Source of the DNA: Euwallacea fornicatus
Taxonomy: Eukaryota; Arthropoda; Insecta; Coleoptera; Curculionidae
Assembly: GCF_040115645.1 (NCBI RefSeq)
Contig: NC_089546.1
Location: 248,001-312,000, forward strand
Direction: 5' to 3'
DNA: 64,000 nucleotides
The translations under genes and the position numbers were made by a program. This document shows, in pieces, positions 31,654-41,613 of the stretch. A model generated the notes under the pieces. It was not told the DNA's origin and ran no database searches. It was given only the letters and a program-made list of their open reading frames with translations. The number at the start of each line of letters is the position of its first letter. Position 1 is the first letter of the stretch.

Positions 31654-32013
31654 TTATGCATGTTGAATTTTCAATCCTTCTTCGAGTTCTAAAACCGGCT
31701 TGAATGAGTACTTTCTAACATAATCAGCTTTTTCCTTCCACTTTACATACACATGTTTTGCTTTTTCTGTTAAACTTCTTATTATCTTGGAAAACTCATG
31801 AATGGGAGTATATCCTTGATCCCATGGAAGCCGATGGTGATTCTTCATTAACCAAACCGCTTGTTTATAGCACTCAGGTGATAGGAGAGATATTTTGTGT
31901 GGTCGTTTAAAAATATAGTGACATATTTTTTCTCCATCGTAGGCTGCTAGTTCTTTGAGAATAAATTTATTTTCCACTAAAAACCCTTGCACATCAATCA
32001 CCAATACTTTCAT
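31654..32013 (-). CDS. LVIDVQGF-type protein, possible nuclease-like fold
   Basis: This is 119 residues from the ATG at 32013 (MKVLVIDVQGFLVENKFILK). The pattern VIDVQGF...KELAAYDG followed by KICHYIFKRPHKISLL and MKNHHRLPWDQGY resembles a family of uncharacterised arthropod proteins that I recall occurring in virus- or transposon-like loci. The Asp in VIDVQG and the Glu in KELA are placed like the first strand and acid pair of an RNase H-like exonuclease fold. That function is inference. Its start overlaps the stop of the upstream frame (32010-32192) by ATGA. Confidence 0.5.
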   Translation of the reverse strand: MKVLVIDVQGFLVENKFILKELAAYDGEKICHYIFKRPHKISLLSPECYKQAVWLMKNHHRLPWDQGYTPIHEFSKIIRSLTEKAKHVYVKWKEKADYVRKYSFKPVLELEEGLKIQHA

Positions 32014-32192
32014 ACTTTTAATTCTTCAAACTTTTTAAACATTGTTTTTTTGTCGGTATAGTCTTTAATTTGTTGCTTTAATTTTTGTAAATTTTCTATG
32101 TAAATAGACAAATTCACTTTGAATTCTGAAAACATTTTGATATATGTTGCAGAATTATCCACCATTTTATAGCTGTTAGCAAGCATGCGCAT
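32010..32192 (-). CDS. Short helical protein, overlaps next gene by ATGA
   Basis: This is 60 residues from the ATG at 32192 (MRMLANSYKMVDNSATYIKM). It is a single probable coiled-coil (IYIENLQKLKQQIKDYTDKK). Its TGA stop overlaps the ATG of the next frame in the sequence ATGA (32013-32010), a compact arrangement common in viral genomes. No family recognised. Confidence 0.4.
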   Translation of the reverse strand: MRMLANSYKMVDNSATYIKMFSEFKVNLSIYIENLQKLKQQIKDYTDKKTMFKKFEELKV

Positions 32193-32453
32193 TAAAGTTC
32201 TTTAACACTTTTTGTTATCTTTACACCTTTGAATATTCAAAACTATCGTCACATTTTTTAATTGTTCAAACTTTAGGAAAGTAGATTTCATGATAGACTA
32301 TTCTCTAATCCAACATTTAAGATTTCATGGGTTTTCTAAAAAGGATTCAAGTCTATTTACCATTTCGACTTGTAGTATTTTTATAAACAATCTTTCAATT
32401 AAACCCAATATTTTTTCTAATACTTAATATACATAGTTATTTGTGGTGGGAAT
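32193..32453. other. Spacer without recognised content
   Basis: This is 261 bp of AT-rich sequence between two minus-strand frames. I see nothing assignable in it. Confidence 0.4.
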
Positions 32454-32806
32454 TTAAAGCTGTTTTACAATTTTTGTAAGTGGATTGTAACTAAATATTT
32501 TGTCATGAATAATGAGACAATAGGCCGTCGTTTTATCAGACATTTTTTCTGCAGTTTCAAATTCCACTCTCATAGTGACTGGTCCAGTTTGAAGTAAATC
32601 CCTTTGATGGGTGCAATTGATGTAAACAAGGGGTGCTTTATCTTTGAATTCTGATGAAGTGAAAATCGATTCTTGTGTGTTATTATAGTAAACCTGACGA
32701 AATTCGGAAAACATTTCATACAACGTTGCAAATTTATTATTTTTAAAATCGAGTTGCAAATCACCATACGGGTATCTTTCAGAATACCGGAATATATATT
32801 CATATA
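32454..32806 (-). pseudogene. Capsid-like protein C-terminal fragment, truncated by MITE
   Basis: About 115 residues of host coding remain, ending at the stop at 32454. Blocks such as APLVYINCTHQRDLLQTGPV, MRVEFETAEKM and AYCLIIHDKIFSYNPLTKIV resemble the C-terminal jelly-roll region of proteins annotated F54H12.2-like in invertebrate genomes, which I associate with Polinton/adintovirus-type capsid genes. This association is from memory and uncertain. The insertion at 32807 (TATA duplication) cuts off the upstream part, and I could not follow the gene convincingly beyond 33759. Confidence 0.45.
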
Positions 32807-33755
32807 CAGGGTGGCCCATTGAAAACGAAACAGAGGCATTTGCGGGTACTTAGAAATGTATATTTGAAAAATGCTCGGACACGTAAACTTTATATTCGAG
32901 GGGGACACATTATAAACGTATACTCGCTCCTTTCACTTCAACACCCTAGCCGGGGTGAGTTAAACCCTTAAAATCTTAAATGGAAAGTATGGACGAGTAG
33001 CACCTTGTTTGAAAGGTCTTTCGATTCTCGTTATAATGATACCCAAATGAACTAACTTTTATTCAGTAGTTTTCGAGAAATTCGGAAAAATGTGATTAAA
33101 TTGCCAACAAGTGGAATGCTCTGTTAAAATCCTTTGTATGCGTAACCTAAAACTTTGTATACGTGCAAATGGTGGACTCTTTGAACAGTTTTTGTGATAT
33201 TCTTATTTCTTTGTATTCATGATTTGGTAATTAAGTTTTCTTGTAAAACTACTGCGAATTATTAAAGGTCTTATCAAGAGTACCTTTTTGTAGTAAATAA
33301 GTTGTTTAATCTAAAATCTTACACCTGAATTACTAAAATGCATTTATCTCGTAAACGGCTCCTCGTAGCAACATCAACAAGGTATACCTTTTTTATTTAT
33401 AAACGATGACCAAATACACTACTGTATTCGAAAATCATTTATACCAGGAGGCAAAAAAGTTTCAATCAATTTAATACATGCGGTGGGCCGTAAGTGGCGC
33501 CCTCTACTAGGTAAGTGCAATTTATTAGCAGATATGAATTCGGCGTCTTGAAAAACTCCCCTACACCAACTTTCACGTTTTTATGTTGTACAGTATGGAA
33601 AATATGTAAAAAAATTGATTTTTAATTTTCAAATTTGACGCCCTCTAACGCTGTTATTATCAACTTTTGGACTAGACTAAATATGGCTAAATCGTCTTGT
33701 TTTGATCTGAAGAATCTGTGGTAGAGCGTTGTAAAGACCTTTTACAGACACCCTG
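32807..33755. mobile_element. MITE-like element with CAGGGTG ends and TATA duplication
   Basis: The termini CAGGGTGGCC (32807) and complement GACACCCTG (33755) are flanked by TATA on both sides (32803-32806 and 33756-33759). It is 949 bp with no long reading frame. CAGGGTG-type ends are common in non-autonomous Tc/mariner-like insect elements. The insertion disrupts the capsid-like frame ending at 32454. Confidence 0.75.
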
Positions 33756-34091
33756 TATATTGTAAATATTAGTTTTGAAACATAATTGTAAAGAAAGACA
33801 ATATATCTTGCACCAACTTAAAATATATCTTGAGTCGTCTCGAGAAGCCAGAGAGAGAGTCATTCCCCGGTCCTTTGTTCCCGATATCCTACCCCGGGAA
33901 CAAAGGAAAGGACCACCGCGCAGGTGCGGGTTAACCCGGGCTCCTTTTTCCCTTTCCGGCAGAATGTTCTAGAATGACCTGCCGGAAGTGCTAGGGGAAG
34001 ATTTTTTACCGGGTTTTGGAGTACCTAGGGAACCGAAGGGTCACCCTAGAGTACGTCACATTGTCAAGCCTGACAGGTGACAGTTGCTCCG

Positions 34092-35142
34092 CTACCGGCT
34101 CCGCCACAGTCTCATCTCTCCCATCCTGACCTCGTTTGCTTTAGGGTCAGGTGCTACCGAGATCATTGATTCCAGTACGTCCACTTTGGTGGACGTGATT
34201 TCCAGGCCTCTCACGTGTAGAGTCGCCCGGGCTTGTCGTTCCTTGCAAAGGTGGACGTTTTCCTCTTTTACTGTCCTCTGAATGGCTTCGCCGGCTAGTT
34301 TGAGGGCCTTCTCATCTTTATCCATCGTTATGATGAGATTACCTTCTTTGTTCGTTCTTATGGCCCTGAAGAGGCCATTGCCTTCTTTCCCAAGGCCTTT
34401 TTTGATGTCCGACGCCGACTTGTCCTTGTTTTTGTTCACCACAATAGCGTATGTGGGAACTTCTTCGGTTTCTGGGTCTTCACCGTTACCGCTTGCCGTG
34501 GGGCGCTATTTTTGGCAATTCTGCTACTTCTTTTTGTAGCCTGGTTAAAGCTTAAAGCTGCAAAAAGATTTTCTTCATCGAGCGGCGCGATGACTTTGAT
34601 TTCGCCGCCCACCTTTTTGGATTGGACCTTCGTTACTAATTCGATGACGTCGAAGTCCTCCATCTCCATGAGTTCTGGATGCCTGTTCCTATACAGGCGT
34701 TGGGACCCCCCCCTGTCTCCATCTTCAAGTCGTCCTGTTCCACAAAAACGACTTTTGCCCCTCCAGACACTTGTTCTTCGACTGGGTTCATGTATACGAA
34801 CTCCGAAGAGGTGTACATTAATTCGGCTTTACAGTAGCAAGTGCGACGGCGGCGTCTGTCTGGTTACCGCCGTCTTTACACAATGGCTTTTTCTTTGCCT
34901 CTACATGTGGGTTTGTGTGGGGATTGCTCCACATAAACCTCTTTAGCTTCGCTCCTAAGCGAGTTCACTTTTTCAATCAGCCTCTTTAATAATTTTATGA
35001 CCAATTCTTTAATTTCTTTTTTCATATTGGTGGTAACCGCAACGAGAGTCTGTCTAATCTTAGTGCCTCGTCTCCGAGGGTCATCATCAGTTGACTGATT
35101 TCTTCTTCCGCTTTGGTCATCTTTTATTTGCTGCTCTCGCAC
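34092..35142 (-). pseudogene. LINE ORF1 (gag-like), R1-type
   Basis: Reading starts at about 35142 (MREQQIKDDQSGRRNQ) with a basic helical N-terminus (MKKEIKELVIKLLKRLIEKV). It continues in other frames through EEQVSGGAKVVFVEQDD and VIAPLDEENLFAALSFNQAT. It reaches MVNKNKDKSASDIKKGLGKE and GNLIITMDKDEKALKLAGEA (34092-34442), which is the characteristic R1/Waldo-type ORF1 block. At least three frame breaks occur. The CCHC knuckles that normally end ORF1 are not present. Confidence 0.6.
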
Positions 35143-36029
35143 CTTGTCGTCCGTTGACTTCGGGAATCGTCCTTTGGTCCCCCTGGTCGTTCATCGTCTC
35201 GTTTCGGCTTCCCTCGTCAAGACGTGTCTTTCTCCTATGCTCGGATGCGAACCCGAGACTCGCGCCTCGGTTTTTACTGACTTGCGCCTTGAATGGTCCA
35301 CTAGGCTATTGACTGTCTTGCGAATTTTATATTGGATCTTCTGCACTACCGCCTTTTAGGGAGTTTTTCCCTTGGAAAAGTTTTTGGATTTCCGCCCTTC
35401 CTTGCACTTTACAAAGTTTGTAATGTTTCAGCCGGCCAATTTCTCTCAATTCTATGTAATTTTGAGAACTACCGGCCGTTCACATGCAAGCAAATACTGT
35501 TTTTGTGGCTTACCGCTTTTTCTTGTTTTTGGTCGAGTTTTTCCACTTTCCCGCACTCGCACACTCTCATACTCTCGCGCACTGTCCCGCACTTCGTGTC
35601 CTGTCACTTTCCGGGTCCTGCTGTCCGTTTTTTACCGAAAAAAAGTCCCGATTTCGTTCTTTCCAAAAAAGGTCAGAACGAAAACTCCCCGTTAACCGTA
35701 AACGTGTTTGTTTGCTTGCGGTCAACGATTTTTTCAATTTTTCACTGAAATTTTTTGTTTTTCTTCACTGTTTTTTCACTTTCCTTGTGGGGGAAACTGC
35801 CCCCCAACCGTCTGGGGTGGTAATCCTGTTATTACCGACGGTATTAACGGATTTTGTACAGTTTTTCCACGATTTTTCCAGGAAAAACACGTTTTTCCGA
35901 AAAGATTTTTTCGTAGACACTTGGATCGTAACTACCCCTAGCTTTTGAGACCGAAATCAAGTTTCTATCTCTTTATTTTCCGCTTTACTGCGCTGTTTTT
36001 GCCGGAGCTCGATCGTACTATGTTGCTCA
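35143..36029. other. Probable LINE 5' untranslated region
   Basis: This stretch of about 0.9 kb is rich in T and C on the plus strand. Long plus-strand open frames exist here, but they are low-complexity (Phe/Ser/Leu-rich) and run antisense to the LINE. I regard them as chance and see no other gene. Confidence 0.4.
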
Positions 36030-36206
36030 AGCCGTGTCGGGGATCAATTCGTTCACGAGCGACCTGGTTTGTTTAATATTCACTACGCATTTTTGGCTAA
36101 CTACCAATTGTAGATAATAAGGTAAACCATTGATGAATGTTTTGAATGCAAATTCATCATATTGCTGAATTTTGATTAATTTGGTTTCGTTATTCTCAGG
36201 ACCCGC
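36030..36206 (-). pseudogene. Gypsy gag scrap
   Basis: The minus strand reads NETKLIKIQQYDEFAFKTF, then INGLPYYLQLVVSQKCVVNI. This matches the gag block F-x-x-GLPxxLQxxVxxxxP found late in the capsid domain of gypsy and related elements. It is only about 59 codons, without a start. It sits between the LINE and the env remnant and belongs to a different copy from either. Confidence 0.55.
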
Positions 36207-36265
36207 ATTTAGCTTAAAAAATAGTAGGCTACGAGATTTTTAATTCCTTGATTAATTGTACGGGA

Positions 36266-37040
36266 TTATACGGGGGTCATGACAAAAGGATGTAACACAT
36301 TAAACCTTGCAAAAATAATAGAATTTACGATGGTAGCATACTCTGCATTGAGTTCGTTTAACATTATACCGAGACGTGAAAGTTGTTCTTCTAAATTTTG
36401 TTTTAGTTCCAGTAGGAAACCTTGGCTATTAGATTTATCCAGTGCTGTTTCTATTCTCTTTAGATTATGGTTAAGAATGTTCTTGTCGCGATTTAGGCTT
36501 GATACTGTGGTATTGAAGTTTGTTATTGTTGTCTGGACCACGTGAGATTGTTGTTTCAGTAAATTTAGTAATTCCTTTTCGTCAGTGGTCACTTTGTTAA
36601 TGGCTTCGTTGTAATATTCTCCGTCTTTGGAATCTAATGTTCCAAAGAGGTTCTTGAATGTTGCATCTATTATGTTTATTAATCCTTTTCTCTGTCTTTC
36701 GGGAGCAGTAAAGGTTTCCAAGATTTGTTGTTTAATTGCGTAGAGAGGGTATTAATTTATCAAGAATCTTTAAATTTGCAGTACAAATTGGTAAAACGTT
36801 AGCGAGTTCATGTTGACATAGTAGTTTGGTTTTACCGTACATATTCTCTAAGAACTCTCATTTAGATTTTAGTATTCCTATGTTTAGATATGTTATTATT
36901 TCCCATGAGGTTTCGATAAATTTGATTTCTTTTATTCGGTAATAATATATTCCGGATGGTAGTAATTTAGTGGTTTCATATGGAGTTCCATTGCTATAAC
37001 GGGAGAGTACCCCTGTTATTATTCTGAAACAAAAGCAAGT
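36266..37040 (-). pseudogene. Errantivirus env-like gene remnant
   Basis: The clearest part (36266-36721) has RQRKGLINI, a basic furin-type cleavage site followed by a hydrophobic fusion-peptide-like start. FKNLFGTLDSKDGEYY and a long helical region follow, the layout of the insect errantivirus/baculovirus F-type envelope. The preceding part (36722-37040) is readable only in broken frames (YSNGTPYETTKLLPSG). The C-terminal half with the membrane anchor is lost at about 36216. Breaks are too many for function. Confidence 0.7.
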
Positions 37041-37681
37041 TTTAACCTATTTGCATGAACCTTCTGTTTTTTCTTATTGATTAAAATGATGAAGTTTATG
37101 TCGCTAACTTTCCGTAGAATCTTATAGGGGCCCTTGTAGTTACGGTTTAGTTTTTTGGATGTGTTCAATTTTGTTCATTCGTTATATACACAAGATCCCC
37201 GATCTGAAATTCTTGATTATTGATGGATTTATCGTATGCCTTTTTATTGACTTCCTTTGACTTTAAGAGGTTATTTGTTGCTATTTGATGCGATTTCTGT
37301 AGTCTCAAAGTGGTTTCAGATAGATAATCATCATATGTATACTTAAACTCCGGTGTTTTCGTAATTGAGGATGGTAACGTAGCTTCATATCCGAATAATA
37401 ATTCGTGAGGTATAAATTTGGTAGATGTATGAACATTGGTATTGTAACTGAACATGCCGAACTCAATCCAGTCATCCCAATCTGTTTGGTTATTATTTAT
37501 AAAATGTTTGAGATAGTCGGCTAGTGTGACATGACTTCTTTCGAAGGCTCAATTAGATTGTGGATGGTATGCTGTACAGTTGATTTGTTTTATTTTTAAA
37601 AATTTTGAAATGTTCTTCAATAGGGTCAATGTAAATTCTCTACCTTGGTCTGATACGATCATTGTTGGAATCCCAAATGTA

Positions 37682-38950
37682 CAGGGGGTGGACAAAATAA
37701 TATGAACACCTGAAATATACACAATATTTATTTATTAATAAGGTGTTGGGCCACCATTTGCTTTTAAAGCAGCTGAAATTCTTCGGGGCAGAGATTCGTA
37801 GAGGGCCTGAATAGTTTCTAATGGAATGTTGTCCCATTCTTGTACCAAAACATCCGCCAATTGCTTCAGTGATGTTGGAGGTGGAAATCTGTTCCTCACT
37901 CTCTGTTCTAAAATTGCCCATAATGGTTCAATTATGTTGAGATCTGGGGATTGTGCGGGCCAGGGAAGATGTTTTATGATATTTTTATGCTCCTCAAACC
38001 AAGACTGAACTTTCTTGGCTGTATGTATGGGCGCATTATCATCTTGGAATATGGCAGTATCTGGTAGCAATATGCTACTCATTATAATAACTTCGTCATT
38101 GAGAATATCTAGATATTCATTGGCAGTTATCCGGCCAGCGATTTGAATGATAGGACCAGCTGAATACCATGATATTGCTGCCCAAATCATAACGGAACCT
38201 CCTCCATGCTTGACTGTAGGAAGCAGGCAGTCCGGATTGTAGGCTTCTTTTGGGCACCTCCATACATAAACTCGACCGTTTGTAGGAAATAATGTAAATG
38301 ACGATTCATCAGACCAGATCACATTCTTCCAATCATCAAGTGTCCAGGTTTTGTGCTCGTGACACCATTTTTTTCGCAGCTTAGCGTTGACAGGCGATAT
38401 AAAGGGTTTCGCAATTGCAGCCCTTCCATAAATGTTAGCTTTGTGGAGCTCCCGACGAACTGTTTTTGACGAAACCGTATTACTTAAGTGAGTGTTGAGT
38501 TCTGCTGTCACTTTTGCCGCGGTAGTTTTATGTTGTCTGGCCACAATTTTTTTTAATGTTCGTCGGTCTCTGTCAGTTAACTTTGGGTTTCGCCCACTAT
38601 TCCTCTTCGCCGATGATGTTTTGTTATACTTTGTGTATGCTGACATTACCGTGGACACTGTCGATCGTGCAACGTTAAACAATTCAGCTGTTTTCGTTAC
38701 AGACGCTCCTGCTAATCGAGCACCAACGATTTGCCCTCTTTTGAAATCTGAGAGATCACACATTTCATCGATATTTTGTTCTGATCTTTGCAAAAAAAAG
38801 CGAGTAAAACCATGAAACATAACCTACAAGACTTGGCACATAAACTGTGCAACATCTACGCCTTGCTTTATTTACGCGGAAGCAGCGTTGCTAATATGCA
38901 AATATATGTATTTGATCGCATGGTGTTCATATTATTTTGTCCATCCCCTG
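37682..38950 (-). mobile_element. Complete Tc1-like element, DD36E, 29-bp TIRs
   Basis: The ends CAGGGGGTGGACAAAATAAT (37682) and the complement of CAGGGGATGGACAAAATAAT (38950) differ at one base over 29 bp. TA flanks both sides (37680-37681 and 38951-38952). The element is compact (1269 bp), with almost nothing outside the TIRs and a single uninterrupted transposase frame. It lies inside the gypsy integrase core. Short TIRs set it apart from the IR/DR Tc1 copies elsewhere in the window. Confidence 0.93.
37735..38820 (-). CDS. Tc1-like transposase with DD36E spacing, intact
   Basis: The frame is 361 residues from the ATG at 38820; an in-frame Met at 38763 (MCDLSDFKRGQ) gives 342 residues, the usual length, and is equally likely. 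The helix-turn-helix region includes GARLAGASVTKTAELF. The core shows WSDESSFTLFP, TVKHGGGSVMIWA, QDDNAPIHTAKK and SPDLNIIEPLW. I count 36 residues between the second catalytic Asp (the D before NAPIH) and the Glu, so DD36E, the spacing of the group described as Incomer. The C-terminus LPRRISAALKANGGPTPY is typical. No lesion is visible. Confidence 0.93.
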   Translation of the reverse strand: MFHGFTRFFLQRSEQNIDEMCDLSDFKRGQIVGARLAGASVTKTAELFNVARSTVSTVMSAYTKYNKTSSAKRNSGRNPKLTDRDRRTLKKIVARQHKTTAAKVTAELNTHLSNTVSSKTVRRELHKANIYGRAAIAKPFISPVNAKLRKKWCHEHKTWTLDDWKNVIWSDESSFTLFPTNGRVYVWRCPKEAYNPDCLLPTVKHGGGSVMIWAAISWYSAGPIIQIAGRITANEYLDILNDEVIIMSSILLPDTAIFQDDNAPIHTAKKVQSWFEEHKNIIKHLPWPAQSPDLNIIEPLWAILEQRVRNRFPPPTSLKQLADVLVQEWDNIPLETIQALYESLPRRISAALKANGGPTPY

Positions 38951-41345
38951 TACATATAAAGTTTTTTAGCTACACTCTAAGCTTCATGATTAGGGAGAGC
39001 ATATGCTCTGGAGAACTTTGTTAAGTCATCTTGTAACGTTAATATGTAGTTATTACCATTTTCAGTTAATGGTAGGGGCTCAACGATGTCAATGCAGATT
39101 TTTTCGAAAGGTTTAGAGCTTGTTGAGGTAATTTCCGTAGGTTTTTTCGTTTCCTTCCTGATTAACTTGTTTTCCTGGCAAGATTTACATTCTTTAATAA
39201 ACTTTTTGATATCGGACTTCATTTTGGGCCATTTGTAATTTTGTTTAATTTTGCTGTATGTTTTGTGAAAACCGTAATGTCCTTATGTAGGAGTTGAATG
39301 GTTTTCGGTTAAAATAATTTCGATTTGGTCAGTATAAGGAGTGAAAGGTATTTTTGTGTGAAGAGTGATATTAATATTGGAATTTTGAAATACGAATCTT
39401 AACATGGTCCTTAATTTATGCGAGTTAAGTTTTGGACCCAAGAAAACGAATAAAAAACAGCATGATTTTTATTTGAAGCAGAAATTTATTGAACGAGACG
39501 TTCAGCACAAATGAACAAATTACACAAGCACAAATCTTACTGCTAATTGATATTTTATAGAGAAGTGGGTGTGACGTCACCGTACCGCCGACATAATGAT
39601 ATGCGGACTGTAACAATGCTGATATGACAATATGCGTACTGTAACATGCGATTTAAATATGTCAAAACTATTTCCTATTTGTGGAATGCTTACGTTATAA
39701 TTTTTTTTTCTTTCAGATAATCGAGCAGTTTAAAGAAAATATAGTACATTGATTCATAAGTGGGGTTGTCCCAATAATTTAGTTTGTAAAATACGCACGC
39801 TACTTTTTTGGTTTTTAACGGTACAGACCTTATTTCGTTTAACGTGGCCGGTTGAGATTTTAGTAAACTCGAAAGATCGTAATATCCTTCTATAGTTTTT
39901 AAAAATTGATTATTATCACATTCTAAATCTGTTGACAAAAATACGATTATATCGTTGGCAATGGTAAGAATGTCTTTTTGAGTCTCGTTCAAATTTTCAC
40001 AAGATTAAATGAGGTTTCGAGTTTCTTTAGAAAGTTTTGATAGGTTACGTCGCGATTGTTAGGTTTAGTATCTATGCGATAAATATTACTTTTAGCTTTA
40101 TTGACCAAACTGGGCTTCGGCTAAGTGAATCTGCTACATGGTTCGACTTCCCGGGCTTATAGCGAATTTCATAGTCGTATTCTTCCAAAAGTAATCTCCA
40201 ACGTACTAGCCTTGAGCTAGGATCTTTTACGTTGAATAGCCAGGTCAGAGGTTTATTATCAGTTAAGATTATAAATTTACGGCCATACAAATATGGACGA
40301 AAATGTTTGACACTCCATACAATGGCTAAAAGTTCTCTTTCGGTGGTGGAGTAATTTGACTCTGCGTTATTCAGCATCCGACTTGCAAATGAAATCGGAA
40401 GGTCTTTGGGTGAATCTCCTTGTGACAGGACTGAGCCAATTGCATATTGACTTGCATCTGTTGTCAAATAAAATGTCTTACTGAAGTCGGGATATTGTAG
40501 GAGCGGTTCAGAACAAAGGCTGTCTTTTAATTTCTCAAAAGCGTCTTGCTGGAGGCTTGTCCATTCGAAGCGAATATCCTTTTTGAGTAATTTAGTTAGC
40601 GGCTTCGTAGTATAGCTAAAATTTCTTATAAATCTACAATAATAGCCTGCTAGTCCCAAGAATGATTTGATCTCCTTTGAATTCGTTGGAATTGGAAAAT
40701 CCCGTATTGCTTTTACCTTAGCTTCGTCGGGTCTAACACCTTGATCAGTGATTAAGTGCCCCAAGTACATCACTTCCTTACTTAAAAACTGACATTTGTC
40801 TGGCTGAATCTTAAGGTTATATTCCAGGACTCTGTCAAATACCACAATTAACCTTTGATTATGATTATCGAGGTTATCCGCAAATACCACAATATCGTCT
40901 AGATAAACAAAACATTTTATATTTTGAATACCCGCTAGAACAGTATTCATTAAAAACGCTGAAATGTGGCAGGAGCATTGCGTAACGCAAAGGGCATTCT
41001 GTTGAACTGGTAGTGTCCAGTAGGGGTAGAGAAGGCAGTTTTTCCGGCATCTTGCGGAGTCATTCTTATCTGGTGAAATCCAGATGTAAGGTCAATTATA
41101 GAAAAATATTGTGAGTGACTTAATTGATCTAATATCTCGGTTATGTTAGGCAGAGGAAATGAATCGCCTATGCTAAGCTCGTTGATTTTCCGATAATCAA
41201 TCACCATTCTCCATTTCTTATTTCCTGATGAATCTGGTTTTTTTGGTACTATCCATACAGGTGAATTCCATGGTGAAGTGGATGGTTCGATTATTTTTTC
41301 GTCTAACATCTTAGATATTTGTTTGTTGACTTCCTGCTTGTGTAT

Positions 41346-41604
41346 AGTTACGTTAGGTCCTTTTAAACTTATCTTTTTAAAAAGAACTACTAATATTTCA
41401 AAAGAATAAAATGCTTTATTTGGTTTATCTTTACACGTTATGACATTATTAGAAAGAGGACACTTAATGATTCTTATTGCTAATTGACCTGAGCTTTTAT
41501 AATAAAAATGTGCTGATTCCTTAAAATCTGGAGTGTGTTATTGTTTTGTTGACGACACGTGGCACATGTGTTATTACCTTTACTTAGGAAATGATCATAT
41601 AACT
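41346..41604 (-). repeat. 3' LTR of the 7.5-kb element
   Basis: This is 259 bp with AGTTA...TAACT ends, matching 48615-48873 with about 3 substitutions (near 41453 and 41593-41596). A purine tract that would prime plus-strand synthesis lies immediately to its right (41605-41617). Confidence 0.93.
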
Positions 41605-41613
41605 CTTCCCTCC

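Larger units (their letters stand above)
33840..36029 (-). mobile_element. R1-type LINE, 5' region and ORF1
   Basis: This GC-richer minus-strand segment has ORF1 at 35142-34092 and about 0.9 kb upstream. The downstream end (33840-34090) has no clear zinc knuckles or ORF2, so the copy is cut there. The base composition change at about 33840 and 36040 marks its edges. No poly(A) tail or target duplication was identified. Confidence 0.55.
37165..41341 (-). pseudogene. Gypsy pol 3' part: RT, RNase H, integrase
   Basis: RT (40072-41309) shows [45 protein letters not shown] and FVYLDDIVVF with both catalytic Asp. RNase H follows (LTTDASQYAIGSVLSQG, LLAIVWSVKHFRPYL, LTDNKPLTWL). The integrase zinc finger and first core Asp are at 38977-39222 (CKSCQENKL, CIDIVEPLP). 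The Tc1-like insertion lies at 38950-37682. The second Asp (IVSDQGREF), a region with a stop before the Glu (FERSH), and the C-terminal FQIGDLVYITNEQ end at 37165. Breaks are at 40950, near 39300-39690, and at 37550. Confidence 0.88.

Noticed and set aside
35332..35948. Long overlapping plus-strand frames rich in Phe, Ser and Leu
   Set aside because: They are antisense to a LINE leader, low in complexity, overlap one another in several frames and have no recognisable domain.
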